From positions 217,383,442 to 217,447,441 of the forward strand of contig NC_090450.1 of the NCBI RefSeq assembly GCF_031143425.1: a DNA stretch of 64,000 nt, in the 5' to 3' direction. Under the pieces are notes generated by a model. That model was not told the DNA's origin, searched no databases, and saw nothing but the letters and a program-made list of their open reading frames with translations. The stretch comes from Pleurodeles waltl. Taxonomy: Eukaryota; Chordata; Amphibia; Caudata; Salamandridae. This document shows, one piece after another, positions 11,665-21,673 of the stretch (positions are counted from its first letter, which is position 1; every line of letters begins with the position of its first letter). The translations under genes were made by a program, and so were the position numbers.

Positions 11665-11790
11665 AGTACCCCACTATCTTCAACATACATATGCCTTTCA
11701 TTAATTATAAACTCGCACAAATGCCCTAGAAAGATAGAATATTGCAAAGCAAGCAAAACTCCACGTTGAATGTTAAAAACAAGAAACCAA
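11665..11790. repeat. Locus duplication, copy A, left part
   Basis: CACTATCTTCAA, CCTTTCATTAA, AGAATATTG, CAAAACTCCAC and GAATGTTAAA occur in the same order as in copy B at 50863-50979 and lead into the same foldback element. This shows one ancestral segment present twice. Confidence 0.7.
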
Positions 11791-13043
11791 GGCCCTGGTT
11801 TGAGAAAGGTGGCGCTGCACCCAGTGCAGTGGCACTTTTCTTGCACCCCCCCAAATGCCAACATTTGTGTGGCATATTTAATGTTCGTTGCACCATGGCA
11901 GGAGTTACGGAACTAGCATCCACATTTTTTTTACTCTAGTTTGGAGCTTTGCAGGATTAGCGTAAAAAACTTTGCCGCTAATCCTGCATACCCCATTAAG
12001 GCCCATTGAAAACAATGGCATGCTGTTGGACCTGGCTTTTTGACAGGGACATCCCCAAACTTTTTGCCTCCTTCCTCCTATTTTTTCTGACCTGCTGTTG
12101 TTGGCTTTTGACCTCTGAGCACTTTACCACTGCTAACCAGTGCTAAAGTGCATATGCTCTCTGTGTAAATTGTACTATTGATTGGTTTATCCATGATTGA
12201 CTATTTAATCTACCTGTAAGTCCCTATTAGAGTGCACTACATGTGCCTAGGGCCTGTAGATTAAATGCTACTAGTGGGCCTGCAGCACTGGTTGTGCCAC
12301 CCACCTCAGTAGCCCCTTAACCTTGTCTCAGGCCTGCCATTGCAAGGCCTGTGTGTGCAGTTTCACTGCCACTTCGACTTGGCATTTAAAAGTACTTGCC
12401 AAGCCTAGAACTCCCCTTTTTCTACATATAAGTCATCCCTAATGTGTGCCCTAGGTAACCCCTAGAGCAGGGTGCTGTGTAGGTAAAAGGCAGGACATGT
12501 ACCTGTGTAGTTATATGTCCTGGTAGTGTAAAACTCCTAAATTCGTTTTTACACTACTGTGAGGGCTGCTCCCTTCATAGGCTAACATTGGGGCTGCCCT
12601 CATACACTGTTGAAGTGGCAGCTGCTGATCTGAAAGGAGCAGGAAGGTCATATTTAGTATGGCCAGAATGGTAATCTAAAATCCTGCTGACTGGTGAAGT
12701 CGGATTTAATATTACTATTCTAGAAATGCCACTTTTAGAAAGTGAGCATTTCTTTGCACTAAAAACTTGTTGTGCCCTTCAATCCACGTCTGGCTAGGTT
12801 TAGTTGACAGCTCCTTGTGCATTCACTCAGACACACCCCAAACACAGGGTACTCAGCCTCACTTGCATACATCTGCATTTTGAATGGGTCTTCCTGGGCT
12901 GGGAGGGTGGAGGGCCTGCCCTCACACAAAGGACTGCCACACCCCCTACTGGGACTCTGGCAGACAGGATTGAGCTGAAAGGGAACTTGGTGCATTTCTT
13001 AGAGACTCTTTGAAATCACCCCCACTTCAAAGGCACAACTTAG

Positions 13044-13050
13044 TATAAAA
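13044..13050 (+). promoter_or_regulatory. TATA box of the 5' LTR
   Basis: TATAAAA in the context TTAGTATAAAACAGGG, repeated at the equivalent place in the 3' LTR (19356-19362). It is the best core-promoter match in the LTR. Confidence 0.6.
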
Positions 13051-13124
13051 CAGGGCCTCTGCCCTACCTCATCAGACACTTGCTGGAGAAGAAACCTGAA
13101 CCAGAAACTACATCCTGCCAAGAA

Positions 13125-13290
13125 GAACTGCCTGGCTGCTCAAAGGACTCACCTGTCTGCTTTTCTACAAAGGACTGCTGCCTTGCTGTTGGCCTGCTGC
13201 CTTGCTGAACTGCCTGGCTGCTCAAAGGACTCACCTGTCTGCTTTTCTACAAAGGACTGCTGCCTTGCTGTTGGCCTGCTGCCTGGCTGA
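13125..13290. repeat. 82-bp direct duplication in the LTR
   Basis: GAACTGCCTGGCTGCT occurs at 13125 and 13207. Each copy is followed by CAAAGGACTCACC and CTGCTGCCTTGCTG words. The same pair occurs in the 3' LTR. Confidence 0.85.
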
Positions 13291-13379
13291 ACTCTTGTCT
13301 GGCTGTAAAAGTGCTCTCCAAGGGCTTGGATAGAGCTTGCCTCCTGTTCCTTGAAGTCTCAGGACCAAAAAGACTTCTG

Positions 13380-13960
13380 CCTTTCACGTGGACGCTCCGT
13401 GCGACGAAAATTTCGACGCACAGCTTGTTTCGCGGCGAGAAAAACGCCGCACACCGACGCTGATCAACGCGACGCCCTCGGGACGATCGAGACTTCGACG
13501 CACAACCTCGCAAGGACAAAGCCGCCCGACTTCCAAGGAGAAATCGACGCGACGCCTACCGTGAGTGCGAAACTTTGACGCACGGCCTCGCAAGGACAAC
13601 GCCGCCCGACTTCCAAGGAGAAATCGACGCGACGCCTGCCGTGAGACCAAAATTTCGACGCACGGCCTCGCAAGGAAAACGACGCCCGACTTCCAAGGAG
13701 AAATCGTCGCGACGCCTACCGTGAGATCGAAACTTCGACGCGCAGCCCCGCAGAACGACGCGCAGACGGAAAATAAGCAGGAGAATCCACGCACAGACCC
13801 GGGACATCTGGTAATCCCCGCGATCCACAAAAAGAGACTGTCTGCGCGCCGGAAAACGACGCCCGACTTCCCCGCGTGGAAAAGAACGACGCAAGTCTGT
13901 GTGTGCTGAGCGGAAAACGACGCACACACCCCTTTTTCCACGCATCTCTTCTCCTGTGGC
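13380..13960. repeat. CpG-dense block with 80-bp tandem repeats in the LTR
   Basis: ACTTCCAAGGAG recurs at 13529, 13609 and 13689, an exact 80-bp period. Each unit holds AAATCGACGCGACGCC and TTCGACGCACGGCCTCGC, with further degenerate units either side. CGACGC is very frequent here while the rest of the window is CpG-poor. It lies downstream of the predicted start, so it would be in the 5' leader. ORFs on both strands across it are compositional artefacts. Confidence 0.85.
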
Positions 13961-14364
13961 CCTCTGAGGAGATTTCCCACCAGAAACCAGGTACTCTGTG
14001 CTTGAAAGACACTTTATTGCTTTTTAAAGACTTAAAGACTCTTAATATCACTTTTCAGTGATATCTTTACAAATTCGTATTGCAACTTTGATCGTTTTGA
14101 CCTACAATTATCCAGATAAATATTATATATTTTTCTAAACACTGTGTGGTGTATTTTTGTGGTGTTATACTATGGTGTTGTATGATTTATTGCACAAATG
14201 CTTTACACATTGCCTTCTAAGTTAAGCCTGACTGCTCGTGCCAAGCTACCGGAGGGTGAGCACAGGCTGATTTTGGATTGTGTGTGACTTACCCTGACTA
14301 GAGTGAGGGTTCTTGCTTGGACAGAGGGCAACCTATCTGCCAACCAAAAACCCCATTTCTAACA

Positions 14365-14384
14365 TTGGTGATCAGCGGTGAGGA
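14365..14384 (+). promoter_or_regulatory. Candidate primer-binding site
   Basis: Directly after the LTR the sequence reads TTGGTGATCAGCGG. TGG one base past the LTR pairs with a tRNA CCA end, as in retroviral-type priming. I cannot identify the tRNA by eye. Confidence 0.55.
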
Positions 14385-14562
14385 TAGGACTTGTGTTTGT
14401 GCAGTGACATACAGTAGCTAAGTATTTCACTACCTACCCACAGTTGAAGGTCAACTTGATTTTTTATCTCTTTTTTGACTTTTGGTCTCTGATGTCCTCC
14501 TGGATATACTATTGATATTTTGGACTTTGGATTTTGTTTTTTGCTGGTAAGATCCTATCAGA

Positions 14563-17500
14563 ATGGGATCGCTTACCTACTTATTCTTTTTGCCTACTGA
14601 CCACCTCACTAAGGCTGACCTAAGGAAGCTTTGCAGAGAATGTGGCCTTCCTGTAGCAAAGAGATCTACTAAAGCAGAGATGCTACGTGCCTACATAGTC
14701 TGGGAGGAAGACAGATGGGCAGAGAGAGAGGCAGCAAGAAACCAAATGCCTAAGTACCCCTCAGAGGAGGAGGAGGACGACTCAGATGAGGAAAGAGACC
14801 CAGTGAAAAAAGAATGGCTCATGGCTCAAGCACGGTGGATGGAAGAGCTAGATGAGTTTATTGAAAGGGCTGAGGCAGCAAGTCTCTTAGCCCTGGAAGA
14901 AGAAAAGATGGCAGCTCAAGAGCTGAGCTGTAAAGAGCTGAAACTGGAGGCCGGAAGGGCTGAGTCCAGTTCAGATGGTGGCAGCAAAAATCTTGCATCT
15001 AGTACTGCTGAAGAAGGGCACAAGCCCAGAGATGTGGTACCCAACTTGAAGAAGAGAGTTGACACACCCCAGGCGGTTCAAGGGTATGAGGTAGTTCCCG
15101 TTATGCACAGGGTCCCTGAGAAGGATTGGGGAACTGGCACAGGGAGTCATATTCCTACTGGGGGGAGGGACACTTTACTGACTCTAGCAGAGAGTGACAG
15201 AGAAAAGGGTTCCCCCCTGGTGGACGTCCTGGATATAGAGTGTAGAGACATCCCAGAAGAGTTTGGGTTGAGTGTCAGGGACAGTCAGATACTGTCTCAC
15301 CAGTCTCAGGAGGGTGAAGTAGAGTGCTTTTCCAAGGTTGAATTACTAGGTGGTTGGGTGAAGGGTACTGTGGTTAATACATGTGAAGGGCAGAGTGATG
15401 TAATTGCTGGAGAGCATATGTCTGGTCCTTATTTTCCAGAGCTACGCCAACACCAGGTGGAGTGTGAGTTCTCTGACCCCAGGGAACTTACAGTGGAGGC
15501 AGACTTTTGGGTGAGTACCAGAGAGTCTGAAGAGGCATTTGGGGGTGCTCCTGAAGGGAGTGGTCTAGGTGGTTCCCGACCAAGTGAGGTGGGAAAGGAT
15601 TGTAGTGTCCCAGGTAGGTCTCAGAGCCTAACCTGTACCGTAGGGCCACCTTTTGAGGGAAGCCCCGCAGTGGCAGAAGAACTTGGGGGGATGACTGTAG
15701 ACAGCATCCCAACAGTTCTGGTGTCTGGCAGTACCACTCCTAGTGAGGGGGTGCAGAAGTCCAGACATAGGGTTGAGAGGGGGTGGCAGACCCCAGTGGA
15801 GGATCTTGAAAGTCAGGGGTCAGCTCTGAGAGCAGAGCCCCCCAGGAATGACCCAGGTGAGACCGTTTCTGGTTTGGGGGAAACCCAGACTCTGCCGGAT
15901 GGGCAGAGGTCGGGAGACCTGCGCCAACCAGACTCTTGTGTGGCCCTTGGGGACGGCGTGTCCCTTGTGGGGGGTGAGAGTGCCCCCCAGGAAGTCCTGG
16001 CATGCCAGGCAAGGGTTCAACCTCAGGGTGGTGACTCTGGGTTGGATAACCGGGTTCAGAGGTTAAACTTTGACCTGGTGGGGGGTAGATGTGCCCCCCA
16101 GAAAGTCCTGGAATGCCAGGCAATGGCTCAACCTCAGGGTGGTGACTCTGGGTTGGCTTACCAGGTGAAGAGGTCAAACTCTGACCTGGTGGGGGGTAGG
16201 TGTGCCCCCCAGAAAGTCCTGGCGTGCCAGGCAGTTGTCCAACCTCAGGGTGTCGACTCTGGGTTGGATGGCCAGGTTCAGAGGTTAAACTCTGACCTGG
16301 TGGGAGGTAGGTGTGCCTCCCAGAAAGTCCTGGGGTGCCAGGCAATTGCCCAACCTCAGGGTGGTGACTCTGGGTTGGCTAACCCGGTTCAGAGGTCAAA
16401 CTCTGACCTGGTGGGGGGTAGGTGTGCCCCCCAGAAAGTCCTGGTATACCAGGCAATGGTTCAACCTCAGGGTGGTGACCCTGGGTTGGAGAACCAGGCT
16501 CAGAGGTTAAACTCTGACCTGGTGGGAGGTAGGTGTGCCTCCCTGAAAGTCCTGGCCTGCCAGGCAATGGTTCAACCTCAGGGTGGTGACTCTGGGTTGG
16601 ATATCCAGGTTCAGAGGTTAACCTCTGACCTGGTGGGGGGTAGGTGTGCCCCCCAGAAAGCCCTGGTGTACCAGGCAGTTGTCCAACCTCAGGATGGTGA
16701 CCCTAGGTTGGAGAACCAGGTTCAGAGGTTAAACTCTGACCTGGTGGAGGGTCAGTGTGCCCTCCAGGAAGTCCTGGCGTGCCAGGCGATTGTTCTACTT
16801 CAGGGTGGTAACTCTGAGTTGAATGGCCCAGTTCAGAGGTTAAACTCTGACCTGGTGGAGGGTCAGTGTGCCCTCCAGAAAGTCCTGGCGTGCCAGGCAA
16901 TTGTTCAACCTCAGAGTGCTGACTCTGGGTTGGATACCCAGGTTCAGAGGTTAAACTCTGACCTGGTGGGAGGTAGGTGTGCCTCCCAAGAAGCCCTGCT
17001 GTGCCAGGCAATTGTCCAACCTCAGGGTGTTGACTCTGGGTTGGATGACCAGGTTCAGAGGTTAAACTCTGACCTGGTGGGGGGTAGGTGTGCCCCCCAG
17101 AAAGTCCTGGCGTGCCAGGCAATTGCCCAACCTCAGGGTGGTGACCCTGGGTTGGGGAACCAGGCTCAGAGGTTAAACTCTGACCTGGTGGGAGGTAGGT
17201 GTGCCTCCCAGAAAGTCCTGGTGCGCCAGGCAACTGTTCAACTTCAGGGTGGTGACTCTGAGTTGAATGGTCAGGTGCAGAGGTTAAACTCTGACCTGGT
17301 GGAGGGTCAGTGTGCCCTCCAGGAAGTCCTGGCGTGCCAGGCAATTGTTCAACTTCAGGGTGGTGACTCTGAGTTGAATGGGCAGGTGCAGAGGTTAAAC
17401 TCTGACCTGGTGGGGGGTAGGCGTGCCCCCCAGGAAGTCCTGGTTTGCCAGGCGGTGATCCAGTCTGAGGGTACAGACCCTGGGCTGGAAGACCAGGTTC

Positions 17501-18297
17501 AGGGTGTCCCCCTGGACCTGGAGGGAGGGGCTACTGATAACAGTGCCCCTACCATGTTGTCTTCTGAGGAGGCCACTCCTAGTTGGAGGGTGCTGGACCC
17601 CAGAAGGGAGGGCAGGGGGAGGGAAGCCTCACCCCGGGCCCTAGTCCCACCTGAAGATACAGACCCCAGGTTGGAGGGCCAGTGGCAGGTTAACAGCCCT
17701 GCACTGGTGGAGGAATGGTACAGGGCGACTTCTGTAAGCCCCCTGGCCATGTTGGACTCTGGGGGTACCGCTCCAGGAAGGAGGGTACAAAGCCCCAGAG
17801 GGGAGGACCAGGTTCAGGCTGTCATCCCTGACCTGGTGGAAGGGAGAGTGGTTAAAGGGTGCCCAGCACCTGGGGCTATCGCCCCCCACTCTCCACAGCC
17901 ACAGTGGTTGGAGAGCTTTGAGAGGCCTGGGGCCTGGCTCTCATCCCTGGCAGCTGTCAGTAATCACTGTGGCTTGCTGTCCGGGTGGACAGAGTTATCC
18001 CTGGGGAGGGGACAAGTGTCACACCCCAGGGGTAGAGTGGGCAACACCACTATGTTGGTCATGGGGGTACTATACTGCTCCTGGGATACATCTGTGAGCA
18101 AAGTAAGGTTAGGTGCTGCACAGATGGGATCCGCAGGAAAGGAGAAAGGTTCCCCATGGATGGGCTTAGTGGGCCCTGAGAGTATGGACAGAGGAATCCA
18201 ATTGGAGTCAGGAAGGCGAAGAACTGGAGCATGCCCCTGCTGTTGTGGGCCTGGGTCCTTGTTCTGTCGCCTCAAACAGGGAAGTACATCAGGATAG
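14563..18297 (+). CDS. Gag-like protein with fourteen 37-residue repeats
   Basis: An intact 1244-codon ORF fills almost the whole interior. Residues about 15-48 (LTKADLRKLCRECGLPVAK) resemble the SAP-like N-terminus seen in Gag proteins of vertebrate Gypsy elements. Residues 67-77 are acidic (SEEEEDDSDEE), and about 80-150 are charged and likely coiled-coil. Residues 468-985 are 14 tandem 37-residue units built on LVGGRCAPQKVL, CQA, VQPQGGDSGL and QVQRLNSD. The C-terminus has a Cys cluster (CPCCCGPGSLFC, about 1224-1235) that is not a classical CCHC knuckle. There is no protease or polymerase. The start is the first ATG after the leader. A structural role in particle formation is inferred; the repeat region has no function known to me. 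Confidence 0.8.
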   Translation: MGSLTYLFFLPTDHLTKADLRKLCRECGLPVAKRSTKAEMLRAYIVWEEDRWAEREAARNQMPKYPSEEEEDDSDEERDPVKKEWLMAQARWMEELDEFIERAEAASLLALEEEKMAAQELSCKELKLEAGRAESSSDGGSKNLASSTAEEGHKPRDVVPNLKKRVDTPQAVQGYEVVPVMHRVPEKDWGTGTGSHIPTGGRDTLLTLAESDREKGSPLVDVLDIECRDIPEEFGLSVRDSQILSHQSQEGEVECFSKVELLGGWVKGTVVNTCEGQSDVIAGEHMSGPYFPELRQHQVECEFSDPRELTVEADFWVSTRESEEAFGGAPEGSGLGGSRPSEVGKDCSVPGRSQSLTCTVGPPFEGSPAVAEELGGMTVDSIPTVLVSGSTTPSEGVQKSRHRVERGWQTPVEDLESQGSALRAEPPRNDPGETVSGLGETQTLPDGQRSGDLRQPDSCVALGDGVSLVGGESAPQEVLACQARVQPQGGDSGLDNRVQRLNFDLVGGRCAPQKVLECQAMAQPQGGDSGLAYQVKRSNSDLVGGRCAPQKVLACQAVVQPQGVDSGLDGQVQRLNSDLVGGRCASQKVLGCQAIAQPQGGDSGLANPVQRSNSDLVGGRCAPQKVLVYQAMVQPQGGDPGLENQAQRLNSDLVGGRCASLKVLACQAMVQPQGGDSGLDIQVQRLTSDLVGGRCAPQKALVYQAVVQPQDGDPRLENQVQRLNSDLVEGQCALQEVLACQAIVLLQGGNSELNGPVQRLNSDLVEGQCALQKVLACQAIVQPQSADSGLDTQVQRLNSDLVGGRCASQEALLCQAIVQPQGVDSGLDDQVQRLNSDLVGGRCAPQKVLACQAIAQPQGGDPGLGNQAQRLNSDLVGGRCASQKVLVRQATVQLQGGDSELNGQVQRLNSDLVEGQCALQEVLACQAIVQLQGGDSELNGQVQRLNSDLVGGRRAPQEVLVCQAVIQSEGTDPGLEDQVQGVPLDLEGGATDNSAPTMLSSEEATPSWRVLDPRREGRGREASPRALVPPEDTDPRLEGQWQVNSPALVEEWYRATSVSPLAMLDSGGTAPGRRVQSPRGEDQVQAVIPDLVEGRVVKGCPAPGAIAPHSPQPQWLESFERPGAWLSSLAAVSNHCGLLSGWTELSLGRGQVSHPRGRVGNTTMLVMGVLYCSWDTSVSKVRLGAAQMGSAGKEKGSPWMGLVGPESMDRGIQLESGRRRTGACPCCCGPGSLFCRLKQGSTSG
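15964..17517 (+). repeat. 111-bp coding minisatellite, 14 units
   Basis: GACCTGGTG recurs at 16072, 16183 and 16294, an exact 111-bp step, and the pattern continues without frame loss to 17517. All length changes are multiples of the unit. Variation concentrates at a few residues (G/E after LV, R/Q, A/S, K/E), which is what selection or recent in-frame expansion would leave. The minus-strand ORFs (Gly/Pro-rich) are shadows. Confidence 0.95.
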
Positions 18298-18317
18298 TGA
18301 TTGTTCTCCCCTGGCTT

Positions 18318-18335
18318 TAGGCTGGTGGGGGGTCA
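18318..18335 (+). promoter_or_regulatory. Candidate polypurine tract
   Basis: GGCTGGTGGGGGGTCA ends immediately before the 3' LTR (TGTTGG at 18336). It is G-rich, as expected for plus-strand priming, but interrupted by pyrimidines. Confidence 0.5.
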
Positions 18336-20676
18336 TGTTGGACCTGGCTTTTTGACAGGGACATCCCCAAACTTTTTGCCTCCTTCCTCCTATTTTTTCT
18401 GACCTGCTGTTGTTGGCTTTTGACCTCTGAGCACTTTACCACTGCTAACCAGTGCTAAAGTGCATATGCTCTCTGTGTAAATTGTACTATTGATTGGTTT
18501 ATCCATGATTGACTATTTAATCTACCTGTAAGTCCCTATTAGAGTGCACTACATGTGCCTAGGGCCTGTAGATTAAATGCTACTAGTGGGCCTGCAGCAC
18601 TGGTTGTGCCACCCACCTCAGTAGCCCCTTAACCTTGTCTCAGGCCTGCCATTGCAAGGCCTGTGTGTGCAGTTTCACTGCCACTTCGACTTGGCATTTA
18701 AAAGTACTTGCCAAGCCTAGAACTCCCCTTTTTCTACATATAAGTCATCCCTAATGTGTGCCCTAGGTAACCCCTAGAGCAGGGTGCTGTGTAGGTAAAA
18801 GGCAGGACATGTACCTGTGTAGTTATATGTCCTGGTAGTGTAAAACTCCTAAATTCGTTTTTACACTACTGTGAGGCCTGCTCCCTTCATAGGCTAACAT
18901 TGGGGCTGCCCTCATACACTGTTGAAGTGGCAGCTGCTGATCTGAAAGGAGCAGGAAGGTCATATTTAGTATGGCCAGAATGGTAATCTAAAATCCTGCT
19001 GACTGGTGAAGTCGGATTTAATATTACTATTCTAGAAATGCCACTTTTAGAAAGTGAGCATTTCTTTGCACTAAAAACTTGTTGTGCCCTTCAATCCACG
19101 TCTGGCTAGGTTTAGTTGACAGCTCCTTGTGCATTCACTCAGACACACCCCAAACACAGGGTACTCAGCCTCACTTGCATACATCTGCATTTTGAATGGG
19201 TCTTCCTGGGCTGGGAGGGTGGAGGGCCTGCCCTCACACAAAGGACTGCCACACCCCCTACTGGGACTCTGGCAGACAGGATTGAGCTGAAAGGGAACTT
19301 GGTGCATTTCTTAGAGACTCTTTGAAATCACCCCCACTTCAAAGGCACAACTTAGTATAAAACAGGGCCTCTGCCCTACCTCATCAGACACTTGCTGGAG
19401 AAGAAACCTGAACCAGAAACTACATCCTGCCAAGAAGAACTGCCTGGCTGCTCAAAGGACTCACCTGTCTGCTTTTCTACAAAGGACTGCTGCCTTGCTG
19501 TTGGCCTGCTGCCTTGCTGAACTGCCTGGCTGCTCAAAGGACTCACCTGTCTGCTTTTCTACAAAGGACTGCTGCCTTGCTGTTGGCCTGCTGCCTGGCT
19601 GAACTCTTGTCTGGCTGTAAAAGTGCTCTCCAAGGGCTTGGATAGAGCTTGCCTCCTGTTCCTTGAAGTCTCAGGACCAAAAAGACTTCTGCCTTTCACG
19701 TGGACGCTCCGTGCGCCGAAAATTTCGACGCACAGCTTGTTTCGCGGCGAGAAAAACGCCGCACACCGACGCTGATCAACGCGACGCCCTCGGGACGATC
19801 GAGACTTCGACGCACAACCTCGCAAGGACAAAGCCGCCCGACTTTCAAGGAGAAATCGACGCGACGCCTACCGTGAGTGCGAAACTTTGACGCACGGCCT
19901 CGCAAGGACAACGCCGCCCGACTTCCAAGGAGAAATCGACGCGACGCCTGCCGTGAGACCAAAATTTCGACGCACGGCCTCGCAAGGAAAACGACGCCCG
20001 ACTTCCAAGGAGAAATCGACGCGACGCCTACCGTGAGATCGAAACTTCGACGCGCAGCCCCGCAGAACGACGCGCAGCCGGAAAATAAGCAGGAGAATCC
20101 ACGCACAGACCCGGGACATCTGGTAATCCCCGCGATCCACAAAAAGAGACTGTCTGCGCGCCGGAAAACGACGCCCGACTTCCCCGCGTGGAAAAGAACG
20201 ACGCAAGTCTGTGTGTGCTGAGCGGAAAACGACGCACACACCCCTTTTTCCACGCATCTCTTCTCCTGTGGCCCTCTGAGGAGATTTCCCACCAGAAACC
20301 AGGTACTCTGTGCTTGAAAGACACTTTATTGCTTTTTAAAGACTTAAAGACTCTTAATATCACTTTTCAGTGATATCTTTACAAATTCGTATTGCAACTT
20401 TGATCGTTTTGACCTACAATTATCCAGATAAATATTCTATATTTTTCTAAACACTGTGTGGTGTATTTTTGTGGTGTTATACTATGGTGTTGTATGATTT
20501 ATTGCACAAATGCTTTACACATTGCCTTCTAAGTTAAGCCTGACTGCTCGTGCCAAGCTACCGGAGGGTGAGCACAGGCTGATTTTGGATTGTGTGTGAC
20601 TTACCCTGACTAGAGTGAGGGTTCTTGCTTGGACAGAGGGCAACCTATCTGCCAACCAAAAACCCCATTTCTAACA
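18336..20676 (+). repeat. 3' LTR
   Basis: Collinear with 12024-14364 at an offset of 6312 throughout, with no indels seen. It carries the same TATA box, 82-bp duplication and CpG-dense 80-bp repeats. It ends CTAACA followed by the CATGC duplication. Confidence 0.93.
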
Positions 20677-20981
20677 CATGCTTTCTTTTAAAGCCTGCTA
20701 CAAGCAGTCAATAGAAGAGCTAAAAAAATTATGCAAAGAACTCTCATAGATTTCTTTGCGCCATTTTTTTCACTCCTCTACCTGGGGAACGCCCCCTTTG
20801 CATACATTATGCCTAGCACAGGTATAATGTAGGGCAAAGGGTTACAAAGTGGTGCAATTCATGCATTGTACCACTTTGAAAATTTGGCATTGCAAATTTT
20901 GCCTCGTTGGGCCACATTAGCGTAAGAAAAATTATGCTAATGTGGCTCAAGGAGGCTCTAGGAGCTCTTAAATCTGCCCCC

Positions 20982-21184
20982 AAATGTTTCAGGCCTTTAG
21001 TTATGCTAACTTAATAAAACAACCAATGCACACTTGAAATACATGATTGTAAGTACATCCTGCAATTACAAGTGAAAGCAGGTAGCATAAAAGAAACGTG
21101 ATTATTTGCAGTTCAACATAGCAATATAAATCAAAATACATAATTATAAATGTGCACAAGTACTACAATTCAGCATGTTAAAAT
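20982..21184. repeat. Locus duplication, copy A, middle part
   Basis: AAATGTTTCAGGCCTTTAG, GAAATACATGAT, TTCAACATAGCAATATAAAT and ACAATTCAGCATGTTAAAAT match copy B at 51849-52052 in order. It is cut at 21184 by the minus-strand DIRS element and resumes at 50645. Confidence 0.75.
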
Positions 21185-21360
21185 TTAAATTTTCCACAGC
21201 CTGGTGGGCAGAAAATGTGGATTTCATTAGAGGCACGGAAGCTAATATTATGCGTATTCCTTTATTGCTACCACTCACACAGCACCTGAAAAGAACATCA
21301 GAACGTAGAAAACTAAAATCTTCAACACTATAAACCCAGAGAACCCACAGTCTTCAGCCT
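21185..21360. repeat. Left inverted terminal repeat of the minus-strand DIRS
   Basis: ATTATGCGTATTCCTTTATTGCTACCACTC and the stretch to AACCCAGAGAAC recur inverted at about 50530-50640. The outer edge (TTTTCCACAGCCTGG) is represented in the internal complementary region. Confidence 0.85.
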
Positions 21361-21567
21361 TCTTTTGCAGCTACTTTCCAAAATATTATCAAATGCATAA
21401 AAGCCTATAACAGTTGAATCCCAGGGATGTTAACTGCGAAATCCATAAGCAATCCAACGAAGACTGCCAAAACTCTTCATGAAAACTCTTGTGGTCATCC
21501 TTAAACAAGACTTCTGCTATATAACAAACAGAGAATAAACATTAATCAAGGGTGGGTTCAAGGGAGG

Positions 21568-21672
21568 TATAATATTAGCCTCAATGTCATTAATAAAATC
21601 CAGATTTTCTGCCTAACAGGCTGTGGAAAATCTACATTTTATGGCAAGACCCGAAAGGTAACATTATGCAAG
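21568..21672. repeat. Internal complementary region of the minus-strand DIRS
   Basis: The left half (TATAATATTAGCCT, ATTTTCTGCCTAACAGG) is complementary to the left terminus. The right half (TTTTATGGCAAGACCC) corresponds to the right terminus. This circle-junction template is expected of DIRS replication through a circular intermediate. Confidence 0.85.
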
Positions 21673-21673
21673 T

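Larger units (their letters stand above)
12024..14364 (+). repeat. 5' LTR
   Basis: It has TG...CA ends. A TATAAAA box at 13044-13050 predicts a start near 13075, placing U3 at about 12024-13070. Downstream are an 82-bp duplication (about 13125-13290) and a CpG-dense block. I do not see a canonical AATAAA after the predicted start; the nearest is GATAAATATT near 14116. Six single-base differences from the 3' LTR are visible (for example near 12564, 13404 and 13710). Confidence 0.92.
12019..20681 (+). mobile_element. Gag-only LTR retrotransposon, very recent insertion
   Basis: Two 2341-bp direct repeats (12024-14364 and 18336-20676) start TGTTGG and end CTAACA and bracket a 3971-bp interior. 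A perfect 5-bp target duplication CATGC flanks it (12019-12023; 20677-20681). I count about six mismatches between the LTRs, roughly 99.7% identity. The interior has one intact 1244-codon ORF and no protease, reverse transcriptase, RNase H or integrase, so the element must depend on enzymes supplied in trans. The 5-bp TSD and TG...CA ends fit a retroviral-type integrase, probably Ty3/Gypsy; the exact helper is unknown. Confidence 0.93.
11791..20981. mobile_element. Foldback element split by the LTR retrotransposon
   Basis: It starts GGCCCTGGTTTGAGAAAGG at 11791 and ends CTCTTAAATCTGCCCCC at 20965-20981. Internal motifs (GCTGCACCCAGTGCAG, GATTAGCGTAAAAA, GGTTACAAAGTGGTGCAA) match the elements at 131-1488 and 50980-51848. 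Removing 12024-20676 plus one TSD copy leaves an element of roughly 530 bp. Confidence 0.65.

Noticed and set aside
13247..14051. Overlapping Arg-rich ORFs on both strands in the LTR
   Set aside because: The CpG-dense repeats lack stop codons; the ORFs start and stop at repeat edges and recur identically in the 3' LTR.
15740..17344. Minus-strand collagen-like Gly/Pro ORFs
   Set aside because: They are the antisense shadow of the 111-bp coding repeat; the plus frame is continuous over 1244 codons.
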